Below, piece by piece: positions 1-11,274 of a DNA stretch of 64,000 nucleotides. Position 1 is the stretch's first letter; every line of letters begins with the position of its first letter. The position numbers were made by a program, and so were the translations under genes. The notes under the pieces are model-generated. The model saw only the letters and a list, made by a program, of their open reading frames with translations. It was not told the DNA's origin and did not search any database. Source of the DNA: Eumeta japonica (lineage: Eukaryota > Arthropoda > Insecta > Lepidoptera > Psychidae); NCBI GenBank assembly GCA_005406025.1, contig BGZK01000079.1, positions 310,001-374,000 of the forward strand, given 5' to 3'.

Positions 1-1240
1 AATCCTTTCTCATCGGACGAAACGTGCAACAGCGAAAGTTATTACTGCACACCAGTATTCTGTGCAATTGTGGTATCTCACCGATGCTTGCCTATTTTTA
101 TGTTCCAGCCAAGTTAACCAAAACATGGCTCTACCTCTATAATAGAAGACTTTAAAACTAGATATCTATTATTACTTTGTAACCTCTCAGATTGCACCAG
201 TTCAATTGATCAGAAAATTTGGATAATACCATACGTGATCGCGGTGGGTTAGGATCAGCACCAAAAAATTAAGTTATGATCGAGGTCGAAATAAAAAATG
301 GGAAAATAATTTTATCCCGTCGATGATGAATCCGCCAATAATAGGGAGTGTTGCACAATGCTATAAGCCAAAGATCAATGAACGTATTTAGTCGGTCTGC
401 CCCCGGTTCAATGGACATCCCGCAGTGAGCCAATTACCCGGCTCTCGGCGCGGGCGGCCCGCCCGCCTCTTCTGGCCGTATTACCGCAACAGGCGCACGC
501 TCCTCTAATTATGTTACAACTACAAGAAAATTAATTAAATTTTTGTCTGTGGCTTTCTGAAAAAAAAGTTTGATTTTTTGATTCCACCTGTCCGGGGTAT
601 TAAAGAAATTAGCTGCTTCCAGAATTTCTGCGGGAGACACGGCCCATAGTATAATTATCTTACTATTAATCGTCAAACTGACCCCGTGACGGATAGCAAT
701 ATTCCTGACACCTGAAAGTCCTGCAACCATGACCGCTCACCGCCAGTGGAAAATAGGTTACACTAAGAAACCTTAAAGCTACAAGCTTGTTAATATCGAT
801 GATCATATTAAGAGGAATAAGGGGTTATAGAACTAAGGAACTCTCATACAATTATATTGTGAAATAGCGTGCAATTTTTAATTATCTATCATTTTAAGAC
901 GAATAATATATATTTCAACTAAATACATACACAAACATGAAAGTTTGGATGTAATAATAATAATAGTGTGAGTGCTTTATACAATATGTTTTCAGTTAAA
1001 ATATATTATAAAAATCACGCATATCAAGTTTTAGTTCCACACATATGATCTTTCGCATGAGATCTGAATTTAAAACTCTTTGATTCAAGCAAGGTTAATA
1101 CATTTTACAAAGAGAGTACGTAATTTAATAATATTCGTCATCTATTTTTCTCTTCCCGATCAAACACTATGAAAAATATAAACATATGAAATATACAATT
1201 AGCGGTTCAAACATAAACAGGAGTTTTTAAATAAAATTAT
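1..1240. other. unassigned DNA with a short GC-rich island
   Basis: No gene is recognised here. The stretch is AT-rich except for about 405-500, which is strongly GC-rich with many CpGs and GGGCGGCCCGCCCGCC-like sequence. A 73-codon minus-strand frame at 509-730 has no family motif. The island could be a regulatory element, but the sequence alone does not show this. Confidence 0.3.
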
Positions 1241-1302
1241 TTTTATTAGAAAGCCAAAATAAAATACATACTATTTTTCAACTTAGTTCCCTGTTATATA
1301 TA

Positions 1303-1560
1303 CTAATTACATTGTTCGGGAATCTTTTTTATTCCGGGAATGAAAACTTCTTTCATTTGCGTGTTAATCCACTCTTGCGCAGCTTTAATAACAGCATCGT
1401 TCGTTTTGAATTTCTTTCCTAGAATAAATGTTTTAAGTGGCACAAAGAGATGGAAGTCCGATGGCGCTAAATCGGACCTGTATATATATGGAGGGTAGGG
1501 TGGCACGTCCCACTTAAGCTTGCGTTGTGTTTCTAGTGTTACAGCAGCGGTGTGAGCACA
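1303..1560 (-). pseudogene. mariner transposase C-terminal fragment
   Basis: Read on the minus strand, this encodes the C-terminal third of a mariner-type transposase: an HTA segment, then a version of the family's HPPYSPDLAPSDYHLF block, seen here as PPYPPYIYRSDLAPSDFHLF, followed by PLK, a KKF segment, AQEWI and a GIKK tail before a stop. The D in the SDLAPSD block corresponds to the last acidic residue of the mariner DDD triad. The inserted residues between PPY and DLAPSD break the canonical spacing. No intact N-terminal or central domain could be read upstream at 1560-1800, so this is a 5'-truncated dead copy. The AT-rich DNA at 1215-1300 resembles the 3' untranslated end of such elements, but no terminal inverted repeat pair was confirmed. 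Confidence 0.8.
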
Positions 1561-2334
1561 AGCATTGCTTGAAAGAAAAGACAGAGGATTACTCGATTTT
1601 TTTCATTGGTTGATTAGCCGGCTTCCCTTTTTGCTCTAAAATTTTGGCATAATAGTCAGAAAACTTTTTTTTAATTGTCGTAGTGTTCTTCTATAGCCCC
1701 AGAAAGACGTTGCCATAATTTTCCCCGTCGACATTGTTTTTTTTCGCTTTCCATGGTGGAGAAGATCTAAATTGATGTCACTTCATACTCGTTCGTTTGG
1801 ATTCAGGAATAATATAGTGTACCCAATTTTCATTACTTGTTATATTATACAATATTGTATAGTTAAAAAACGTACCTCCGTCGCTTTGAAATCATTGTAA
1901 AAGTTTTGTAATAGCAACCAACTTTGCTTTCTTGTCTTCAGGTTTCAAAAGATGAGAAACCCACCTCGCACACACTTTCTTAAATTTAAGAACTCTTTTT
2001 ATTATTGTGTCTGTTTATAATTATGTCTTCGCAATGTATATTTTGAGATTGTTATTTGTCGATTTTTTAGAATAATTGCATCACCTTGACTTGTTATTCT
2101 CCATTGATTAATGTTTTTGGCCGATGAGCATACAGTTAATTTTCGATACTTTTCAACTCCCGCTAAACAATTTGTTCCATTCATATAACTTGTACTGAGA
2201 AAGACACTCATCTCCAAACTGTTTTCTACAAAAATCTAAAATGGAATAACTTCATTCAATAAAAAAAATTTGACTATTCTCAATCGAGACCAAAATCAAG
2301 AGAGGGATGGGCATCAAAATTTATACATATCGTA

Positions 2335-2470
2335 ATGGAAGGCGAGATGGAGATTGAAGTCTCGAGCAGGACTGAAATTGAAACCGACAGAGAAGCAGGT
2401 GGTAGAACCGGAATTGAGGTTAGATACAAAACCGGAATTGAAATCCTGATTGATAGAGGGATTGCTACAT
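2335..2470 (+). repeat. degenerate short-period repeat (ACCGGAATTGAAAT family), copy 1
   Basis: The segment is a run of loosely repeated units built around GAAATTGAAACCG and ACCGGAATTGAAAT with a period near 18 bp. The 14-mer ACCGGAATTGAAAT recurs in inverted orientation near 52120-52135, and a similar run lies at 37270-37400, so this is a dispersed family rather than an isolated microsatellite. No coding function is claimed. Confidence 0.5.
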
Positions 2471-2479
2471 GTATAAGAT

Positions 2480-3830
2480 GAAGAAATTCATTTTATGTTA
2501 ATTAGGACAATGACGCGGGAGAAATTCAATCTAAAATTAAGAGAATATTGAAGGGTACATCGCATCGTCGGAGTGACTCGGCCTGGTGCAATAAAACGAA
2601 AGAAGTCGTGAGTGAATGCAAGTAGGGATTAACTGTACAAACATTTGCACAAATTTCAGGTATGTCTATGCCTAGAGCATAAAAGTGTCAAAAGCGTGAA
2701 GTAATTAAGAAAGATAGCACGCGAATGAAACATGAATATAAGTCCGCTGGGAGATCCCGCCGCGCGCGCGTCGGCGCTGAGAACTCTCAGCGGACTCAAC
2801 TTCTAAATAAAACATAATTAATACTCTTTAAAAATTTGTTCTACGTTTTCGAGCTGAAACAAAGTTCAAATTGGACGAGGTTGTGAATTTTTATTACGAA
2901 TAATCCAGAGTACTTATCGTTATGTACAGAGCCTTAAACATTGTCGTATACTAACAGTTAAAATTATTACATTTAAAAAATAGAAACACCGTTGTATTTT
3001 CGATGTTTATACATCGATCAAATAACACAGAGAAATGAGACTCGCGTTCAATATCTGATGGTCACGAATGTCATTAAAGCTGATGGAGGGCGAGACATGA
3101 AGCGAAAACCCTCTTCGGTCTCTGCTCGACCACGATAAATAGTTGTTTTTTTATTGTCATAGGCTTGGTTTTTTGATCTACCAATCGATAAATATTCTAT
3201 CAATCAATATTATCGATCAAAGAAATTGTACATAATAATACATTTTTATTATTGCGTACATGATTTAAAATAATTTCGTTCTATGTAATAAGATAATACG
3301 TTAGAAATTGCAAACGTTAAGGGTAGAGAGCGGTCGCGCTGCCGCATGGATTTATCGTTTGGGATACGCAACCCATTCCTCCGACGTGAGCTGGAAAATT
3401 TGAGAGATGGGATTATCCGAAGCAACGTCAGCTGTACTCGAAAAATGAACCTGGGAATCGGTGTGACATTCAAGACTAAATTAATTCGATATCAGTTCAG
3501 CGGGAGAATTAAGGCCCGCTTACGATGACAAACTTTGAGGTCGATATCCGGTCGGGGCGTCGAATACTGAGATGCGATCAAACGCCTGAATGTGATGTGG
3601 TTAAAAGTCTCTTCGAGTGAATTACATCTTTGATAAGTATGAGCTCGACTAACTCCGAATTCGACCGCCAATATCTCTCCAGCTCCGTAATCCTTCGGCT
3701 TATTATTGTTGTTACAAGTATACTTCAACTTACGAACCGATGTATAAGATTTGTATTGAAATGGCGGTGGAAATTTGGAAACAAGTAATATTTATAAAGT
3801 AAAATCTTCATTTTTTTTATTTATTTATAA
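2480..3830. other. unassigned DNA, partly moderate-GC
   Basis: No recognisable gene or element. The stretch at 2745-2795 is CG-rich (a CGCGCGCG run). Region 3300-3720 has more balanced base composition than its surroundings and short open frames on both strands (3346-3528 plus, 3249-3473 minus) without any motif I know. It could be conserved noncoding DNA. Confidence 0.25.
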
Positions 3831-3954
3831 CTTTTTCCTATATCCCATAAGGGTAAGCAGGTAAGCAGACAAATTCCTACATAATAATTCTCTCACTTCA
3901 CTTACATTTATCAATCGTTTTTTATGCAAACTTTGATTTCGAGGACTTGATATT

Positions 3955-4515
3955 TGATCCTATTTAGGGTTCCATATCTTAAAAGGAAAAGAGGAAACCT
4001 TACAAGGTGACTTCGTCGTCCATTTGTCTTGGCAGGACTTTTTTTCTTAAAAACAGGTGGAGGTATCAATTTAAAATTAATATGAAATATTTAACATACT
4101 AAAGTTTACATATTTTAAATTTGTATAAAAACAAGCTTCTAAATCAACACAATCAAAAAATATGCCCATTTATGTTTTAAACATTGATCCCTCAAATCTA
4201 AAATTAAGAAATTTACAAGATGCAAGGTTTCACAGCACAAGTAAAGAAAAAAATCCGAATGTAGATAATTTTTCATTATATCACATATATATATTTAGAT
4301 CATCATAAACTAAAATTTACATTATAATATGAACTGTAATGAAGAACAATATATAGGGAGATGTTTCTTAACTTTCCATTAAGAAAATTTTATATTTCCA
4401 ATAGTTCAGATAAATTTAAAAAATTCTCAAATTTTCTTCTCAAAAGGAGAAAAACGTAATTAAGTTTGTACGGAACCCTTAAGGTGCGAGTTCACTTGCA
4501 CTTTTCCGTTGTTTT
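3955..4515 (-). repeat. lepidopteran CCGGCCAAGTGCG-type repeat, diverged copy
   Basis: On the minus strand the copy starts near 4515 with a decayed version of the CCGGCCAAGTGCGAGTCGGA head followed by AAGGGTTCCGTAC. It ends near 3960 with a degraded inverted AGGGTTCC motif. Terminal GGTTCC motifs of this kind are common in lepidopteran genomes. The interior is AT-rich and noncoding. The younger relatives at 59925-60840 and 61950-62915 carry much better heads. Confidence 0.55.
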
Positions 4516-4519
4516 AATC

Positions 4520-5690
4520 ATTTGCAATTAATTCGGTACGGACAAGATTTTTTATATCACCTCCTACAGACCATTGCGGACATTCGTCTAATAGATTTCT
4601 TTCGTAAGTCTACTTTCATTCATTATTTCCGTATGGTAAATCATCCTGTAGGTAACTTTTCCTACTCCACTCAAACTTTTTTCAAACCATATCATTAGCT
4701 CCCACATAGTCGCTAACTGTATTTTAAATACAACGCTGCTTAAAATTCCTTCTACACTTCATTATAGATAACTTTTAAACGCTTGTCGCGATAATGTGAC
4801 GTATTGCAAATGTTGGTGGCAGGATTTTGATTTTGAATAGAAAATTCAAAACATGTTAAAAATAAGCAAACGCATGCGTGGTTTTGTATTGTAGAACACG
4901 GCATGCGCGGGTTGCAGAGCGGTAGGCTATATTACATTAATAATTTATCATTAGGTTGCTTCACACATTCACTTTGATAAATGCGGCCTTGCTTGCTTGT
5001 TTTTCAGAATTTACAATTGGTCCGATAACTTTATTAAGTTTCCCACAAATTATGGTAAACTTATCAACAAGGACAAAAACAAAAACGAATGTATAAGCTT
5101 ATTCACTTATTCAACCACCTCATTTCCTATACAAATATTTAATTCAATTACAATCCCTATAATAATTCTCTATGATCACACTAATAGATCGTCCATAGAT
5201 AAGTTTTTGCCACACTATCATAAGCCTTTTCTATATTTAAAGAAGAACAAAATGTTTTGGTTCTAGGGCGAGCAATTTAAATCATCTGTGATGTTTGACA
5301 AGAAATAAATTTGTTCACTACATTGAATCCCTATTGAAAATAAAACAGCAAAGTGTGAATCAGACTCGTAGATCGAGAGCTCCACTCGCACAATACTTTT
5401 ATTTGCTTTTTTAAAAAAGTGTTTTATCTTTCATTTATATCCCAACTCAAACTCACACTTAACCAATTTCAATTGTTTATTCCAGCTTGCAAAAAAAATC
5501 ACACCCAGTTTTATGATTAGGATAGATTTAAAGGTTATTTTATTGTTTTTAAAATAGAGCAAAGCCAGAAAACATTGAAAAAATCCTTTTTGTATGGGCA
5601 CCTCCTGCAGATTTACATTTTTTGCTTTTCGACTTTCCACTGTGAAAATGAAAAACTTTTTGTAAAATTGTAAAGTCATTGTTTTGGCCC
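4520..5690. other. unassigned AT-rich DNA
   Basis: No gene is recognised. Frames of 89 codons (4997-5266, plus) and 82 codons (5431-5679, minus) are low-complexity and match no family I know. A TTGCTTGTTTTTCAG sequence near 4991-5007 resembles a 3' splice acceptor, but no coding exon follows. Confidence 0.3.
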
Positions 5691-6535
5691 GGATTTTCTA
5701 AAAACAAGTTTCCATTAGATTTTGATGATATAGGGTCCTAGAAATCTATTTCGATTATTTTCTAAATAATGTCTGTAGGTCTGTATGCTTGTATGTGTGT
5801 GTGTGTGTGCGTGTACGTGCGGGCGCGTACATACGTGCACGCGCGTGTGGGTGTGTGTGTGTATATTTATTAAACTACTATAGCAATAAATTCCAAAATC
5901 TAACTACTGATAGTTTTTCTGCTTAAAAACAGCATGGATCATTGCAAGCTGCATAAAATCGGTGGATTTGTTTGAAAAACATCGTTAACGCAAAATTTGG
6001 AACGAGGGTTTTTAAAAATAACGTGTGAAAATCTTGATGAAGTAACCTTTGGTATGATGAGTGGTAATTTTTTTTAGGGTTAGAAAACTAGATGGGATGA
6101 CGTAAAGAAGATCAAAATAAACCAACGCAATTGAAAGACATCGTAGTTGGAAAATTATAACTAAAGCTTTTTTTCTTGAATGAGTATAGGTTTTTGATCT
6201 TAAAAAGCTCAAAATATATTAGAACTATATTTTTTAGATCGAGAAACTTAAAAAATCACTAAAATAGATCTCTTGTGTGTAATAAACTCAATAATTTATT
6301 GCTACTTTAGTTTTGAATACTTTGAGCTCGAAAGTAATAAAAAGTTTCAGTGATGGCCTGCAGGGTCAATCACCTTTCAAATTTTTACGCTCAAAAATTT
6401 TAGATAATATTAATAACCCAAGAAGCTCAAAGACATATCGATAAATATCATAGCGGAAAGTTTTAGGAATGCCCTGCAAGGTCAACCATTTTTTAGATTT
6501 TTATAAGTTATTACACGTTAAGTAACAAATGTTCT
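5690..6535 (-). repeat. dispersed repeat with GT block and CTGCAGG motifs
   Basis: This segment matches 21730-22560 in opposite orientation. Shared landmarks are GGCCTGCAGGGTCAATC followed by CTTTCAAATTT (near 6357-6385; the counterpart lies near 21850-21885), a 'gagctcaaag' stretch, and a GT/CA microsatellite at one side. It belongs to the same family as 57140-57595 and 61950-62915. The body is noncoding. The frame at 6012-6212 has no motif. Confidence 0.55.
5797..5866. repeat. (GT)n-rich microsatellite
   Basis: Imperfect GT dinucleotide tract interrupted by CG-containing units (GTGCGTGTACGTGCGGGCGCG). It lies inside the dispersed repeat at 5690-6535. Confidence 0.85.
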
Positions 6536-7072
6536 GTTTTTAAATAAATTTCAACCACCTGTCTAATACAATTCAAAAAACAAACGCATAGAAGGAAAAA
6601 TGAATAGACGAAGTAAGCTTAATAACAGGATCATCAGCACCATTTGGATTCGGAATTCCGAAGTATTATCTGGGTTTTATTATTTTAGTGACGATAAGAC
6701 TAGATGTATATCAGTACATTTATAAATAAAAATCTTAAGGCTAAATACATTTACAAAATGCTAATGTTCATTTGTAAAGACAGGGTTTTCTCTATCACCA
6801 CCAATTCCAATCAACTTTCCGTTGGGGTGGTAAACACCTCTTGGTCTCACGGTGAGAGTAAGAGAATTTGGTCGCGGTGGGTGGAAGTGAGTGGTTATAG
6901 ATGGCCAAATGTATTTGTTCTTTCTAACTTATGAGAATTTCTGGAAATGGTATATAAAACTCCAAAATATGTGCAACTGTTAAAATCGAACTGGGTTGTT
7001 CTCTAAGGTTCTAAAAATTTCTGGAATAATTTAGAAAGTTTCAAAATGTCTCCAACTGCTAAAATCAATATG

Positions 7073-7090
7073 GAATGTTCTAGAAAGTTT
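7073..7090. promoter_or_regulatory. heat-shock-element-like array 1
   Basis: The sequence reads GAAtgTTCtaGAAagTTT: three perfect alternating nGAAn/nTTCn pentamers and a fourth with one mismatch. Heat shock factor trimers bind three or more such inverted units. It lies in the second copy of the 80-bp tandem repeat. Binding is inferred from the motif only. Confidence 0.45.
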
Positions 7091-7151
7091 TAAGAATTTC
7101 TGCAATAATCTAGAAAGTTCGAAAATGGGTGTAACTGTTATAATCGATCTG

Positions 7152-7169
7152 GAATATTCTAGAAGGTTT
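7152..7169. promoter_or_regulatory. heat-shock-element-like array 2
   Basis: The sequence reads GAAtaTTCtaGAAggTTT, the equivalent site in the third copy of the 80-bp repeat, again with three perfect units and one near-perfect unit. Confidence 0.45.
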
Positions 7170-7220
7170 TTTAACTCACAAGGTCTTGTAACATTTTCTA
7201 GATTATACAGTAATATTTTA

Positions 7221-7234
7221 GAACATTCTAGAAC
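7221..7234. promoter_or_regulatory. heat-shock-element-like array 3
   Basis: The sequence reads GAAcaTTCtaGAAc, a perfect three-unit heat shock element just beyond the tandem repeat and about 490 bp upstream of the Helitron frame at 7721. Confidence 0.45.
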
Positions 7235-7720
7235 GATCTACTATCATCAAAAAATTTTATAAAATCCAGGGTGATCGGTCACTATTGGAAATAATCTCGA
7301 AAGTTGTAAAATATTCCTTAACATTTCAGAACGATCGAAAACATTGAAAAATAATTTTAAAGTTCTTAAAAGATTTAAGATAAGCTGTCATTGTTGGGCA
7401 TAATTCTGAATATTCTGGTGGTAGAAATTTGAATGTATGATAAATCGAATAAACAGAAATTCAGAAAGTTTTCGCCAGTTTGATCGTATTTGCAGTTCAG
7501 AGAAGATTAATTGAAATTGAAAGTGAACAGTAATTAAACAATTTCAAAGAATTTTCAAAAATGAAAATAAAAGTATTATTTTATTATTCTAGTGTTCTGG
7601 TACTAGAAATTTTGGCTCTAATATGGTATATGAACCAAAAATCAGTGTCTTCGTCAATGACATTATAATATCTATCAAGAGATTAATTTTTGTGCAACTT
7701 TATTAAGTTACATATACACA

Positions 7721-8208
7721 ATGCCAAGGCGTAAAAAACTATTTAAAAAACCTCAAGGGGATTCAAAAATAAGAAAAATAGCACGTCGAACTAAAACAGA
7801 TGAACAAGGAGAAAAACGGCTTTCGAATATTCGTAAAGGAGTGAAAAGAATTAGAGAAAATTTAACCGAAGAAGAAAGAGCACATATTAACGAAAAAGTG
7901 ATATCTCGAATGAGAAATCGTCAATCTGCTGATCAACGTAAAGTGAAAAAAAGAAGAAGCAAAAAAAAGGATTGGCTTTGTTACACAAAAAACCAGCTAT
8001 AACAAATAAAACTAAGAATTTAGAACTTCAGGCATTCCATTATGAGTGCAAAAAACAACACAGTGAACATCCAAATGAAATCGGAATCGGAAAAATAATT
8101 ACATTATGTGAGTATTATCATGCGAGGAAATTTAAAGGAGAAACCGCTGATTTGTGCTGCTCGAATGGTAAAGTCAATTTACCAGCATTAAATGTACAAC
8201 AATTATGA
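7721..8208 (+). pseudogene. Helitron RepHel N-terminal region
   Basis: The first frame (7721-8002) is a very basic 93-residue segment beginning MPRRKKLFKK, rich in Arg and Lys, and likely the disordered N-terminus of the Helitron protein. Reading continues after a frame change into 7972-8208, which ends with CEYYHARKFKGE...LCCSNGKVNLPAL. That matches the conserved Helitron_like_N block (C-x2-CHA-x-KWKGE ... CCSNGKV-x-LPPL). Here the first Cys pair is partly lost (YYHA for the expected C-H-A context). Two overlapping frames in one conserved segment indicate a frameshift, so the protein cannot be made intact. Its expected role is DNA contact before the Rep nuclease. Confidence 0.8.
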
Positions 8209-8214
8209 TGGGAC

Positions 8215-9918
8215 CAATCGCATATATGGATGGGAAAACGCCAGATTTCAATCATTTTCTACAAAATATACGACGATACAAGTGTTGTTTTCAAATAACT
8301 TCATTTAGAGCTTCATTAATATGTCACGAAGAAAATTTCAAGCCGGTTTTCAAGATTCAAAGCCAATTTATAACCGAGTAGGCTCACTTTTGTCGATGTC
8401 CAATGAAACTCCAAAATTTATTCAAGTATACTTCATTGGTGACGAAGAACTTGAAACAGATCAACGTTGCTCTTACATTCAGGGACTACAACGAAATATT
8501 ATTCAAAAAGTTATGATGCACTACAGTATCCGTTAATTTTTTGGCAAGGTGAGGATGGTTATCACATCAATTTTCAATAAATCGATCCAGTTACAAGTGG
8601 TGAAACTAACAAAAAAGTATCAGCTAAGCAATTTTATACTTTTCGAATTACAACTAGAAATGGTGAGTTTAACCATATTTTAAATTGTCGGCAGTTATTT
8701 CAGCAATTTATTGTAGATACTAGATATCTATGCTAAAATGAAAACGGAAAGAATAGAATTTATTCGCCATAATCAACGAAAGTTGTGTTTTGATGAATAC
8801 ATTCATTTAAGAGACGCTATGAGAAATTATGGAAACGTCGATAAAGTGGTAAAATTGGTAATCAGGCCATCTACGTTTACTGGAAGTACACGTCTCATGG
8901 ATGAATATGCTCAAGACGCGATAACTTATGTCATAAAACACGACCGATCAAATTTATTTATAACATTTACATGTAATTCCTCATAGGTGGAAATCAAAGA
9001 AATCAAGAATTACAATGTAGACAGACAGCCAGAGATCGACATAATATTGTTGCCCGAGTTTTTTTGTCAAAAACAAATCAAATTTATCAACGCTATCGTG
9101 AAAAATAAAATATTTGGTACTGTTGTTTGCTGGATGTTTTGAATTGAATGGCAGAAGTGAGGACTACCACATTCTTACAACTTAATTTGGTTTCGAAATA
9201 AAATTCAACCGAATCAAATAGATGATATCATCAAGGCTGAATTTCGAAACCCGGGAAAAGAACCTGATCTTTATAGTATAATCGTAAAAAATATGCTTTA
9301 TGGCCCGTGCGGTGAGCTAAATAGAAGTTATCTGTGCATGAAAGACGAAAAATATACGAAACGTTATCCGAAGCCATTTTTGAACAAAAAGATCACAGAC
9401 CAAGACGGCTATCTGACACACAGACGTCGATCACCACAACAAGGCGGTTTTATGGCTAAAATTAAAATACAAGGCAACGAAAAGATCCAAGTTAACAATC
9501 AATGGGTGGTTCTATATAATCCACTTTTATCTAAAATGTTCAATGCATTTATCAATGTTGTTGAAGTTACAATTCTATAAAATCGATAAAGTATGTGTGC
9601 GAATATATTGACAAAGGCAGTGATAGGGCTTTCTTTACTTTAACCAAAGAAAACCAGCATAATGAGATAGCACAGTATCAAATGGGTCGTTACATTATTA
9701 CCAACAAAGAGATTTGGCGAATCATAAGTTTTCCAATACATGATCTAGATCCACCGGTTCTCTATTTATCTCTCCACTTAGAAAATGTGTATTTTTTACT
9801 ACAGAAACGGCACAAAGGTTTCCGATGGAACCACCAACACGAACAACTTTTACAGCCTTTTTTTAACTATGCCAGAAAGATCCATTTGCTAAGACTTTAC
9901 TTTACTCAGAAGTACTAA
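8215..9918 (+). pseudogene. Helitron rolling-circle Rep (HUH) domain
   Basis: Fragments in three frames cover the Rep region. At 8500-8580 there is YPLIFWQGEDGYHINFQ; at 8738-8986 an EYIHLRDAM block and STFTGSTRLMDEYAQDAI...LFITFTCN, all family hallmarks. A continuous stretch from about 9155 to 9580 contains GLPHSYNL, then DDIIKAEFRNP, MLYGPCGE, CMKDEKYTKRYPK and DGYLTHRRR, then NNQWVVLYNP. The HUH motif should read GLPHAH; here the second His is Tyr (codon TAC at 9176-9178), one transition from His. Near 9590 the two-tyrosine motif reads KYVCEYIDKG, with both Tyr four residues apart. Stops in the 9000-9120 region and frameshifts show the gene is dead. Confidence 0.85.
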
Positions 9919-10007
9919 GCTTGTTTAAAGTAAAGAAAAAGAGAAAAAAGTGACATTAGCGACACCTTGCTTACAATAGTAAAATAAAAATTTACATAAA
10001 CTAAATA
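9919..10007. other. Helitron remnant between Rep and the inserted LTR-like unit
   Basis: Short decayed continuation of the Helitron coding strand (the LLYSEVP-like block just before is readable only with a frame change), ending where the TGTAGCGCC terminus begins at 10008. Confidence 0.4.
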
Positions 10008-10293
10008 TGTAGCGCCATCTGTTGGCATGAAAAGGTAATTCTGCGCCTGCGCCTAGAAAATTCGAGCAAATGACATTTCTGAAATGTAATTCATCAGTTT
10101 ATTGTTTTTTTTTAATAATATCTAAGTAATTAAAATAGAATTTGAGTAAAACTGAAAGCGAAAATAACTCTAAAAATAATTTCATACATTTTTATTCAGT
10201 TTATTCGTAAAATCCAGTAATTTCAAAAATAGAAAACTCTCAAATCACATCTAGAACATTCGGAGTGACGATTTGAGAATCCCGCCAGTTAAG

Positions 10294-10300
10294 TATATAA
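10294..10300 (+). promoter_or_regulatory. TATA box of the LTR-like unit
   Basis: TATATAA followed about 25-30 bp downstream by GAGTCAATCTT, a plausible initiator. This is the best promoter-like signal in the Helitron region and would drive transcription into the 52-bp repeats. Confidence 0.45.
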
Positions 10301-10533
10301 GCAGGCACACTCGGCGCTGCGAGTCAATCTTCTTTTCAAACGCTTACAGTGAACATCGAGAAATAAAGTGAAAGTAAAAGCTTTATACTGTCAATTGCTG
10401 AGTAAATTATTCAATAACGTTCTTTGTTGTGATTCTAAGTGAGAGTAATTATTTTTATCATTGAGTAAAGCATCTAAGTAAGTGAATATTTGAGTCGTGA
10501 GTGAAACAAATCTCTGTGAGTGAAATACAGATC

Positions 10534-11248
10534 TGAGGGGCTCCTCCTCGAGCCAGAATCTATTCCTGTGAGTGAGCTTACATCCTGTAGGGCTCATCCT
10601 AGAGTCAGAGTCTATTCCTGTGAGTGAATTTACATCCTGCAGGGCTCATCCTAGAGTCAGAGTCTATTCCTGTGAGTGAATTTACATCCTGCAGGGCTCA
10701 TCCTAGAGTCAGAGTCTATTCCTGTGAGTGAATTTACATCCTGCAGGGCTCATCCTAGAGTCAGAGTCTATTCCTGTGAGTGAATTTACATCCTGCAGGG
10801 CTCATCCTAGAGTCAGAGTCTATTCCTGTGAGTGAGTTTACATCCTGCTCATCAGAGTCAGAGTCATGGTGAGTCATCCAGTCAGAGTCTATCCTGTGAG
10901 TGGTTTACATCCTGCAGGGCTCATCCTAGAGTCAGAGCTATTCCTGTGGTGAGTTTACATCCTGCAGGGCTCCTCCTCGAGCCAGAGTCTATTCCTGTGA
11001 GTGAATTTACATCCTGCAGGGCTCATCCTAGAGTCAGAGTCTATTCCTGTGAGTGAATTTACATCCTGCAGGGCTCATCCTAGAGTCAGAGTCTATTCCT
11101 GTGAGTGAGTTTACATCCTGCAGGACTCATCCTAGAGTCAGAGTCTATTCCTGTGAGTGAATTTACATCCTGCAGGGCTCATCCTAGAGTCAGAGTCTAT
11201 TCCTATGAGTGAGTTTACATCCTATGGGGCTCATCCTAGAGCCAGTAT
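10534..11248 (+). repeat. 52-bp minisatellite, about 13-14 copies
   Basis: The unit runs TCTATTCCTGTGAGTGAATT, then TACATCCTGCAGGGCTCATC, then CTAGAGTCAGAG, 52 bp in all. Most copies are nearly identical; those at about 10835-10965 have deletions (for example CTGCTCATCAGAG) and the outermost copies are more diverged. Because 52 is not a multiple of 3, reading frames drift between copies and the repeat is unlikely to code for protein. Confidence 0.95.
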
Positions 11249-11274
11249 CAATCTTTTCTTGAGCAAATCAGCTA

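Larger units (their letters stand above)
6936..7180. repeat. ~80-bp tandem repeat, three diverged copies
   Basis: AATTTCTG restarts at 6936, 7016 and 7095, a period of 79-80 bp. Each unit has the order AATTTCTGg/c, a TAGAAAGTTC-like block, an 'aactgttaaaatcgat' block, then a TTCTAGAA block. More decayed relatives of the TTCTAGAA block continue to about 7430. The array ends about 500 bp before the first Helitron frame, so it may belong to the Helitron's 5' region, but the Helitron 5' TC end was not found. Confidence 0.75.

Noticed and set aside
2650..2670. TTTCAG|GTATGT junction-like word
   Set aside because: No pyrimidine tract before it; common by chance in AT-rich DNA.
5797..5866. GT-rich tract considered as a CRISPR-like or structured repeat
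   Set aside because: It is a simple dinucleotide microsatellite with no spacers; no CRISPR array is expected or seen in this eukaryotic DNA.
6770..6890. Minus-strand stretch reading GVYHPNGKLIGIGGD, considered as a host exon
   Set aside because: No family match I can support, stops follow soon after, and there are no convincing splice sites.
10832..11056. Open frame through the 52-bp repeats
   Set aside because: The repeat length is not a multiple of three, so the frame changes between copies; similar frames exist by chance.
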